7,298 nucleotides of DNA from CAYTCZ01 sp964436315. GTDB lineage: Bacteria; Actinomycetota; Thermoleophilia; Gaiellales; Gaiellaceae. The stretch lies in NCBI GenBank assembly GCA_964436315.1, contig CAYTCZ010000167.1, positions 1 to 7,298 of the forward strand, written 5' to 3'. Shown here one piece after another: positions 1 to 4,659 of the stretch (position 1 is the first letter of the stretch; every line of letters begins with the position of its first letter). A program made the translations under genes and the position numbers. The notes under the pieces are model-generated. The model made no database searches, was not told where the DNA came from, and saw only the letters and a program-made list of their open reading frames with translations.

Positions 1-286
1 TATGTGCGAGGGCGATCGCGGCGAGATGCGCCGCGTCTCAGCCGCCAGCCGGGGGGTGCTACACCTACCAGGATAGGCTCTTAGATACGGCTGGGCACCG
101 AGGGGGTTCACGCAGATCCTCCGTGGCACTTCGATGATCGGCTCGACAATGGTCTGGTCGCTAAGTGCTCCTCTCTGGCGGTCAGTTCGCTAGCCTTTTC
201 TGACGGGACGCTGGCCGGCCTTCGGCGCTCATTGCGACGGCCGCTCTCGGTTCAGAACCACGCGTAAGCTGCCGATACGAGAGGCG
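1..286. other. Left-edge stretch without a supported gene
   Basis: No reading frame here has a convincing start, ribosome site and protein-like composition. A short frame from base 2 to a stop near 76 could be the tail of a gene entering from the left, but nothing in it is recognisable. A weak stem GCCG-N5-CGGC lies around 214-226 without a T tract. The leader or promoter of the downstream disulfide operon must lie here or further upstream, but I could not pick a well-spaced -35/-10 pair. Confidence 0.5.
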
Positions 287-1081
287 ATGGTCAAGCAAAC
301 AGTTCCAGCGACGAGGTCAAAAAAAGGCAAGAAAGGCAAGGTTCCGGCTGCCAAGAGCACGGGGGCCAAAGGACACCGGAAGCTTCCGCTCATCCTCGCG
401 GCAGTCGGCGTCGTGGCGATGGTCGTCATCGCCGTCCTGATCATTGCGAGCCAACTCGGAGGAAGCGACGACGCGATCACGGCCGACGCGGTCGAGGGCG
501 CCGCTGAGACCGAAGCGTTGCTCAACGGCATCCCCCAGGAGGGAATCGTGCTCGGAGACCCAGACGCCCCGGTGACTCTTGCCGAGTACGCCGACCTCCA
601 GTGTCCGCATTGCGCCGATTGGGCCGAGGCAAACTTCGCGATGATCGTCGACGAGTACGTCCGACCCGGCAACGTCCGGATTGAGTACCGCGGTCTCGCA
701 TTCATCGGGACGGAGTCTCAGGAGGCCCTGCGCACGGCACACGCTGCTGGCAATCAGAACAAGCTCTGGAACTTCACCGAGCTCACGCTCCAGAACCAAG
801 GCGAACCAAACAGCGGCTGGGTAACGGACGATTCGATGCGGGCGATCGGGTCGAGCGTCCCTGGCCTCAACACCGACCTCATGATGGACGAAAGAGACGC
901 TGACGAGGTCCAGGTAGCCATCACCGTTGCCGAAGGGCAGGCCGAGTCGGCCGGAATCAACGCGACACCCACGTTCCAGGTCGGGCCGACTGGAGGTGCG
1001 CTGGTCGTCGTCGATCTGAACACGAGCGACCAGGACGCGATTCGCGCGATCCTCGACGCCGCGCTCGCCGACGCGACGTGA
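287..1081 (+). CDS. Membrane-anchored DsbA-family thiol:disulfide oxidoreductase (thioredoxin_4 type)
   Basis: A 264-residue protein that probably oxidises or isomerises cysteines in exported proteins outside the cell membrane. Residues 1-32 are Lys/Arg-rich and cytosolic. Residues 33-56 form one hydrophobic segment without a clear signal-peptidase site, so a membrane-anchored N-in topology is likely. The thioredoxin-like domain starts near residue 85 (GDPDAPVTLAEYADLQ). Its active site is CPHC at 106-109, the DsbA-class dipeptide, and the conserved cis-proline loop is TPT at 227-229. The start is ATG 287, preceded by the purine run GAGAGG (279-284), which is closer than usual. The next Met is inside the membrane segment, so 287 is preferred. 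The stop overlaps the GTG of the VKOR gene by four bases (GTGA), implying translational coupling with its likely re-oxidising partner. The DsbA superfamily assignment is firm; the exact in-vivo role (oxidase or isomerase) is inferred. Confidence 0.93.
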   Translation: MVKQTVPATRSKKGKKGKVPAAKSTGAKGHRKLPLILAAVGVVAMVVIAVLIIASQLGGSDDAITADAVEGAAETEALLNGIPQEGIVLGDPDAPVTLAEYADLQCPHCADWAEANFAMIVDEYVRPGNVRIEYRGLAFIGTESQEALRTAHAAGNQNKLWNFTELTLQNQGEPNSGWVTDDSMRAIGSSVPGLNTDLMMDERDADEVQVAITVAEGQAESAGINATPTFQVGPTGGALVVVDLNTSDQDAIRAILDAALADAT

Positions 1082-1503
1082 TCGCACATCCCATCAGAGC
1101 GGCCGTCCTGGCGCTCTCGCTGGTCGGAATCGCGATCGCCGGCTACCTGACGTATTCTCGCTACGCCGACGTCAGCCTCGCCTGCGCGACGGGTGGATGC
1201 GAGACAGTGCAAAGCTCACGCTATTCGGAGGTGGTTGGAGTCCCTGTCGCCGTTCTCGGGCTCCTTGGCTACGCCGGAATTCTCGCCGCGACCATTTGGG
1301 ACACCGTCGTCGCGCGCGCCGCTGCATTCGCGCTTGCCACGATTGGCTTCGCGTTCGGTCTCTACCTCCTCTACGTTCAACTTTTCGTCCTCGAGGCAAT
1401 CTGCCACTGGTGTTTGGCAAGCGATGCGGTGATGACGGCGCTGTTCGTGGTCACGCTGCTCCGGGTGCGGGCCGACTACCTCGAGGAGGCTGGCGCCGCC
1501 TAG
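1078..1503 (+). CDS. Vitamin K epoxide reductase (VKOR) family membrane protein
   Basis: A 141-residue integral membrane protein. Bacterial VKOR homologues replace DsbB: they re-oxidise DsbA-like proteins and pass the electrons to quinone. The VKOR signature is visible: a loop cysteine pair C36/C41, the GVPVAVLGLLGY segment at 54-65, and the quinone-proximal CHWC at 109-112 in the last third. Four hydrophobic segments lie roughly at 7-27, 55-74, 79-103 and 114-130. The length is near the minimum for the family, with no fused thioredoxin domain; the partner is instead encoded by the overlapping upstream gene. The GTG start at 1078 shares GTGA with the upstream stop and no separate ribosome site is obvious, so coupled translation is expected. 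The gene ends 19 bases before the convergent ABC ATPase stop. The family call is solid; pairing with the upstream DsbA is inferred from the operon and known VKOR/DsbA partnerships. Confidence 0.93.
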   Translation: MIAHPIRAAVLALSLVGIAIAGYLTYSRYADVSLACATGGCETVQSSRYSEVVGVPVAVLGLLGYAGILAATIWDTVVARAAAFALATIGFAFGLYLLYVQLFVLEAICHWCLASDAVMTALFVVTLLRVRADYLEEAGAA

Positions 1504-1514
1504 CTTGACGGTGG

Positions 1515-1534
1515 GCCGGTTGTCAGTGTCCGGC
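1515..1534. terminator. Weak stem between convergent genes, possible terminator
   Basis: GCCGG (1515-1519) can pair with CCGGC (1530-1534) across a 10-base loop, spanning the gap between the VKOR stop and the ATPase stop. There is no T tract on either side, so any terminator role is only suggested by position. Confidence 0.2.
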
Positions 1535-2353
1535 GTCGGATCCGGTCGGATGGCCGTGAAAGTGGTGGTCGTCGAGGACTGCGTCGTGCCCGCCAATCTG
1601 CACGAGTCGGCCTCCGTACGCCTCCCGTAACCGCTCGGTCGTTAGAACCTCGTCCGGCGGACCCTCAGCGACGACGTGGCCGGCGAGCAAGAGAACATGA
1701 TCGGCGAACTCTGCATCCTTGAGATCGTGCGTCGCGAGGACGACGGTACGGCCTGCCTCCCTCTCGTCGGCCATCGCTCGCACGATCTGCTGACGCGATA
1801 CAAGATCGAGTCCGGTCACCGGCTCATCGAGAAGCAGTATGTCGGCCTCTTGCGCCAGGCCCTGTGCCACGAGAGCGCGTTGACGCTGACCAGCCGAGAG
1901 CTCGCTTAGGCGCCGGTCCGCAAGTTCGGTGACCTCGAGACGTTGCATCGCCCGTGCGACGGACTCCCGATCGCCGCTCCCAAAACGACCGAGCAGGCCG
2001 CGCCTCGCGAACCGCCCCATTGCGACGACTTCGTAGACCGTGACCGGAAGCAAATCGTTGACGGTCGTCTCCTGCAAGACGTAGGCCACACGTTCGGGCT
2101 CCGCGGGCGCTGCTCGACCGAGGACCTCGAGGCGACCCCGGATCTGCTGACAGAGGCCGGTTATTGCATTCATCAACGTTGACTTTCCGGAGCCGTTCGA
2201 GCCGATGAGTACGGTTATCGCCCCACCTGGGATCACGAACGTCGCGTTCGCCACGGCGACTCGCGTGCCGTAGGCGAGATCCACATCTTCGCCGACAATC
2301 ACCGCACCGTCGGCGCGCGCTCCCCCCTCCGCGCCTCGGCCTGCGCTCGTCAC
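1523..2353 (-). CDS. znuC: Metal ABC transporter ATP-binding protein (ZnuC/MntB-like) with His-rich C-terminus
   Basis: The ATPase subunit of a zinc- or manganese-type ABC importer, acting on the inner face of the membrane with the permease encoded divergently at 2474. Numbered from the GTG at 2353 (276 residues): Walker A GSNGSGKST at 51-59, Q-loop Gln at 94, signature LSAGQ at 152-156, Walker B ILLLDEP at 172-178, D-loop around 180-183 and switch His at 209. The last 21 residues (256-276) carry six histidines, including DDHHFHGH, a feature seen in some zinc-handling proteins. The start is uncertain. The frame stays open to 2617, but that would run into the divergent permease gene. GTG 2353 overlaps the stop of a 13-codon leader frame. 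GTG 2302 would give 259 residues, close to the family norm, with an N-terminus beginning just before DVDLAYG. Neither has a well-spaced ribosome site. The ATPase identity is sure; the metal (zinc over manganese) is inferred from the tail and the nearby Fur/Zur gene. Confidence 0.9.
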   Translation of the reverse strand: MTSAGRGAEGGARADGAVIVGEDVDLAYGTRVAVANATFVIPGGAITVLIGSNGSGKSTLMNAITGLCQQIRGRLEVLGRAAPAEPERVAYVLQETTVNDLLPVTVYEVVAMGRFARRGLLGRFGSGDRESVARAMQRLEVTELADRRLSELSAGQRQRALVAQGLAQEADILLLDEPVTGLDLVSRQQIVRAMADEREAGRTVVLATHDLKDAEFADHVLLLAGHVVAEGPPDEVLTTERLREAYGGRLVQIGGHDAVLDDHHFHGHPTGSDAGH

Positions 2354-2403
2354 GATCGCCCAGTTGCTTGTCGGAGTGGCTTCGACATCATGCGCGTCAC
2401 CGA

Positions 2404-2432
2404 TTGCGAATGGTAACGATACTAGATATCGT
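2404..2432 (+). promoter_or_regulatory. Candidate promoter of the permease gene
   Basis: TTGCGA (2404-2409) and TATCGT (2427-2432) are separated by exactly 17 bases and fit a housekeeping-sigma pattern (TTGnnA, TAnnnT). The -10 lies within the right arm of the inverted repeat at 2415-2433. Transcription would begin around 2439, leaving a leader of about 35 bases before ATG 2474. Confidence 0.45.
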
Positions 2433-2433
2433 T
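2415..2433. promoter_or_regulatory. Fur/Zur-type operator: 19-bp inverted repeat in divergent promoter region
   Basis: AACGATA (2415-2421) and TATCGTT (2427-2433) are perfect inverted repeats around a 5-base centre, 19 bases in all, which is the size of a classical Fur-family box. It sits between the divergent ATPase and permease genes of a metal importer, next to a Fur-family gene. Both predicted -10 elements are inside its arms, so one bound dimer could block both promoters. The repeat is read directly; operator function and the identity of the binding protein are inferred. Confidence 0.6.
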
Positions 2434-2444
2434 TTCTTTCTCGA
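2416..2444 (-). promoter_or_regulatory. Candidate promoter of the ATPase gene
   Basis: On the minus strand TCGAGA (2444-2439) and TATCGT (2421-2416) are 17 bases apart. The -35 matches TTGACA at four of six positions. The -10 is the left arm of the inverted repeat, mirroring the permease promoter. Transcription would begin near 2409, upstream of both candidate GTG starts. Confidence 0.4.
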
Positions 2445-2461
2445 TCTGCGCATCGCCGCTC

Positions 2462-2468
2462 GAGGAGG
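2462..2468 (+). promoter_or_regulatory. Strong ribosome binding site of the permease gene
   Basis: GAGGAGG lies five bases before ATG 2474. This fixes the permease start and limits how far the divergent ATPase gene can extend upstream. Confidence 0.85.
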
Positions 2469-2473
2469 ATCGG

Positions 2474-3322
2474 ATGGACTGGTTGACTGAACCCTTCGAG
2501 CCGTCGTTCATGCAACGGGCTCTCGTTGCGGGGGTACTCGTCGCTGCGCTCTGCGCCCTGGTCGGAGTTTGGGTCGTCGTCCGTCGACTCGGATTCATGG
2601 GAGACGCACTGGCCCACGGGGTGGTGCCGGGACTCGCCATCGCGTTCCTGGTCGGGTTCGACCTCACCCTCGGCGCGGCTCTCGGAGCCGTCGTGGTGGT
2701 CGTCGGAGTCTCCCTCGTCCGTCAGCGGAGCGGTCTTCCGGAGGACACAGCGATCGGCCTGCTCTTCGTCGGCCTCCTCGCGCTCGGTGTGATCATCATC
2801 TCGAGATCTGGTTCCTTTGCGGTCGATCTGACGTCGTTTCTGTTCGGCAACGTCCTCGGCGTGAGCTGGGGCGATATCGCAATTCAGGTCGGCGCCGTCC
2901 TGATCGCTTTGACCGTCACGGTCGTCTTCTACAGAGCGTTCGTTGCGATGTCGTTCGACGAGAGGAAAGCCCGACTACTTGGCCTCCGACCCGACATCGC
3001 ACGCCTCGTTCTTCTTGGATTGATCGCCCTTTCGGTCGTTGCTTCGTTCCGCGCTGTCGGTGCGCTGCTCGTGTTCGGACTGCTCATCGCCCCCGCCGCC
3101 GCCTCAGCCCTGATCACGAGACACATCCCGACGATGATGGCCAGTTCGGCCGCGATCGGCGTGGTTGCGGTCGTCGTCGGACTCGAGCTGAGCTTCCACC
3201 TCAATCTCGCCGCAGGGGCCTCGATGGCGGCCACCGCCGTCGCGCTCTTTTTCCTCGTTCTGGCGATGAGGGAGACCGCAGCCTGGCTGAAGCGCCGCCG
3301 CGTGCGGGTGGTTGCGAGCTAA
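2474..3322 (+). CDS. znuB: Metal ABC transporter permease (ABC-3 family, ZnuB/MntC-like)
   Basis: A 282-residue membrane subunit of a zinc/manganese ABC importer. Hydrophobic segments lie approximately at 16-37, 50-80, 93-110, 137-156, 176-192, 196-213, 222-239 and 248-266. Family hallmarks are clear: GDALAHGVVPG at 43-53 with the conserved His at 48, the FRAVGALLVFGLLIAPAAAS block at 192-211, and LSFHLNLAAGAS at 239-250. Full family length, with a strong ribosome site five bases before the ATG. It is transcribed away from its probable ATPase partner and converges with the Fur-family gene 21 bases downstream. A substrate-binding lipoprotein normally completes such an importer, but none is encoded here. 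The metal cannot be read from the permease alone; zinc is preferred from context. Confidence 0.93.
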   Translation: MDWLTEPFEPSFMQRALVAGVLVAALCALVGVWVVVRRLGFMGDALAHGVVPGLAIAFLVGFDLTLGAALGAVVVVVGVSLVRQRSGLPEDTAIGLLFVGLLALGVIIISRSGSFAVDLTSFLFGNVLGVSWGDIAIQVGAVLIALTVTVVFYRAFVAMSFDERKARLLGLRPDIARLVLLGLIALSVVASFRAVGALLVFGLLIAPAAASALITRHIPTMMASSAAIGVVAVVVGLELSFHLNLAAGASMAATAVALFFLVLAMRETAAWLKRRRVRVVAS

Positions 3323-3343
3323 ACCACTACGGGCCCTCTCGAA

Positions 3344-3814
3344 CTACGCGGCGGCTCGGCGGCCCAAACGAGACTCTCCACAGTCGCCGCACGCACCATG
3401 CAACACGACATCATGACCGTCGACGCTGTAGCCGAGCCGTTCTCCGAGTTCGTCGATCGCGCGTTCGAGGCCGTCGTCCTCGAAGGCAACCACACGGCCG
3501 CAGCCGTCGCAGACTAGGTGATGGTGGTGTTCCCCGCTCGGATACAGAGGCTCGTAGCGCGCAGGCTCGCCGCCGATATCAATTCGTTGAACGAGCCCCA
3601 TGTCGGAGAGCAGATCGAGCACGCGATAGACACTCGCTATCCCGACCGTCCTCTGACTATCTCGGAGCTCGTCAAAGATCTCCTGCGCGGTAAGGCAACA
3701 GTCCTGCTCCGCGAGGAGACTGACAACCGCCGTTCGAGCCCCACCTGAGCGGTATCCCGCGCGGCGCATCCTCGAGAGCGTGTGGGTGCTCCACTCCTGT
3801 CCTTGCGACATCAT
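3344..3814 (-). CDS. Fur/Zur-family metal-responsive transcriptional repressor
   Basis: A 156-residue Fur-superfamily repressor that binds DNA as a metal-loaded dimer. Residues about 12-90 form the winged helix: RAGYRSGGARTAVV opens it, and the recognition helix lies around 59-75 (IASVYRVLDLLSDMGLV). The metal/dimerisation half has HHHH at 96-99, CDGC at 102-105, further His at 134 and 139, and a second CGDC at 142-145. The two CxxC pairs are the usual structural zinc site; the His cluster belongs to the regulatory site. Zur is favoured over Fur or PerR because of the adjacent zinc/manganese importer, but this is inference. Two ATGs stand in tandem (3814, 3811) without a Shine-Dalgarno. TATCAT at 3827-3822 lies seven bases upstream, so a leaderless mRNA starting at or next to the ATG is likely. 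The gene converges on the permease with a 21-base gap. Confidence 0.92.
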   Translation of the reverse strand: MMSQGQEWSTHTLSRMRRAGYRSGGARTAVVSLLAEQDCCLTAQEIFDELRDSQRTVGIASVYRVLDLLSDMGLVQRIDIGGEPARYEPLYPSGEHHHHLVCDGCGRVVAFEDDGLERAIDELGERLGYSVDGHDVVLHGACGDCGESRLGRRAAA

Positions 3815-3820
3815 GAGCTA

Positions 3821-3839
3821 AATGATATCGAGTCTCAAC
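3821..3839. promoter_or_regulatory. Possible second, degenerate Fur/Zur operator and -10 of the regulator gene
   Basis: AATGATATCGAGTCTCAAC matches the reverse complement of the 2415-2433 operator at 13 of 19 positions, with one half-site well kept and the other poor. It contains ATGATA, i.e. minus-strand TATCAT, the only -10-like element before the regulator start. As at 2415-2433, a half-site and a -10 coincide, which suggests autoregulation. I see no convincing -35. Confidence 0.35.
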
Positions 3840-4095
3840 GTCGACCCCCACCCGGTGGCAGCTCCCCTCCCTGAGCGTCGAGGCGAACCCACTGGGCAAC
3901 TGCAGATGCTCGCCGTGAACCTAAGAGCGCCACGTCATGATCATTGCGATGCTATTTGTGAACCGCCGGCGGCCGGATTGGCGGGCTAAATGGACTGGTA
4001 AATGAACGGATGAGTCAGGTTGTGGGCGATTCGTTCGAGACGGATTTCTCGGCTCCTAGCAGGTCTTTTCATTGCTCAAAAGAAGCCATGCCGAA
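3840..4095. other. Intergenic region between regulator and Lsr2-like gene
   Basis: About 260 bases with no supported gene between divergent starts at 3814 and 4159. It contains CCGCC (3963-3967) able to pair with GGCGG (3980-3984), and becomes clearly richer in A and T towards 4040-4130, as expected near a promoter. Small frames here lack ribosome sites and protein-like composition. Confidence 0.5.
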
Positions 4096-4130
4096 TTGAC
4101 TTCTTGACTTCTCTCTCAATGGTGTATGGT
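4096..4130 (+). promoter_or_regulatory. Candidate promoter of the Lsr2-like gene with tandem -35-like repeats
   Basis: TTGACTTC occurs twice in immediate tandem (4096-4103, 4104-4111), giving two TTGACT -35-like hexamers. TATGGT (4125-4130) is a plausible -10, but its spacing is 15 bases from the second and 23 from the first, so the fit is imperfect. This -10 would overlap the alternative ATG at 4126, which would then lie upstream of the transcript start. Confidence 0.35.
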
Positions 4131-4146
4131 TGCGCGCAGACGGGTA

Positions 4147-4153
4147 GAGGAGG
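4147..4153 (+). promoter_or_regulatory. Ribosome binding site that selects a TTG start
   Basis: GAGGAGG ends five bases before TTG 4159, while the in-frame ATG at 4126 has no such site. Confidence 0.8.
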
Positions 4154-4158
4154 AACCG

Positions 4159-4356
4159 TTGGCAAAGAAGACCGTTCTTGTGTCAGATCTCTCGGGAGTT
4201 GAGATCGAAGAGGGCAAAGGCGCGACGATTCGAATCACATTTCACGATGCCCGAAAAGGTGTCCGAGAACTCGATGTGACCGACGAGGAGGCCGAGAAGC
4301 TCGGCGGGCGCCCGGTGAAGCGTCGAGGACGTCGGCCGAAGTCGGCAACCCAGTAG
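4159..4356 (+). CDS. Small Lsr2-like basic protein (dimerisation-type domain plus AT-hook-like tail)
   Basis: A 65-residue protein that probably acts in nucleoid organisation or gene silencing. It opens MAKKTVLVSDLSG like Lsr2-family N-termini, followed by a predicted beta hairpin (ATIRITFHDARKGVRELDV, residues 23-41) and the acidic helix TDEEAEKLG (42-50). It ends in a basic stretch containing KRRGRRPKS, close to the AT-hook/Lsr2 RGR core. True Lsr2 is about 110 residues with a separate helical DNA-binding domain, absent here. An upstream in-frame ATG at 4126 would add 11 residues, but TTG 4159 is chosen because GAGGAGG stands five bases before it and the AKK start matches the family. It stands alone between gaps of about 340 and 300 bases. 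The Lsr2 link rests on motif style and is moderately sure; DNA binding is inferred. Confidence 0.75.
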   Translation: MAKKTVLVSDLSGVEIEEGKGATIRITFHDARKGVRELDVTDEEAEKLGGRPVKRRGRRPKSATQ

Positions 4357-4390
4357 TCGCCTGGACTGTCGCATCAAGCGCAACGAGACC

Positions 4391-4409
4391 CGCCCGACTC
4401 CGTCGGACG
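4391..4409 (+). terminator. Hairpin downstream of the Lsr2-like gene
   Basis: CCGAC (4394-4398) pairs perfectly with GTCGG (4402-4406) over a 3-base loop, and two further pairs form after one mismatch. It lies about 40 bases past the stop. The following bases hold only a short, broken T stretch, so it would be a weak intrinsic terminator at best. Confidence 0.35.
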
Positions 4410-4475
4410 CTTGTCCCCACGACTACGCCGGCGGTTTTGCACGGTAAACTCGTCGCGCTGAATTGCCGAACACGC

Positions 4476-4492
4476 TGTAAGCGCTGTGTAAG
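4476..4492 (+). promoter_or_regulatory. TGTAAG-N5-TGTAAG direct repeat, possible response-regulator site
   Basis: TGTAAG occurs at 4476-4481 and 4487-4492, an 11-base period that places both on one face of the helix. OmpR-family regulators bind such tandem repeats; WalR (TGTWAH-N5-TGTWAH) and MtrA (GTAAC-N6-GTAAC type) control peptidoglycan hydrolases. The site precedes the amidase gene by about 170 bases. The repeat also contains overlapping CGCT/AGCG inverted pairs. The repeat is observed; its function is inferred. Confidence 0.35.
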
Positions 4493-4659
4493 CGAAGCAG
4501 GTCTTCGGCTTTGGACCTGGTATTTCGTACCGATTCCCTAAACAGGGGATTGCCGACTAGTGAGGAGATGTCCGCCGAAATGAGCCGCCGCGGGGCGCCT
4601 GCGGAAGCCGGTGTCGATCGTTGCTCAAGCTGCTGGAGCGAGACCCGGCGGAACGTCTC

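Noticed and set aside
317..1087. Long open frame on the minus strand opposite the DsbA gene
   Set aside because: It mirrors a gene with a clear CPHC active site; the antisense protein is Arg/Val/Asp-rich with no recognisable domain, as expected in high-GC shadows.
2354..2617. Upstream extension of the ATPase frame to ATG 2617
   Set aside because: It would overlap the start of the divergent permease gene, cross both promoters, and add about 88 low-complexity residues before the ATPase domain that the family does not have.
2569..3693. Long plus-strand frame across the permease and regulator genes
   Set aside because: It is an Arg/Pro-rich out-of-frame reading of two well-identified genes.
4126..4158. 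ATG 4126 as start of the Lsr2-like protein
   Set aside because: It has no ribosome site and would lie inside the predicted -10, whereas TTG 4159 follows GAGGAGG at five bases and gives the family-like MAKK start.
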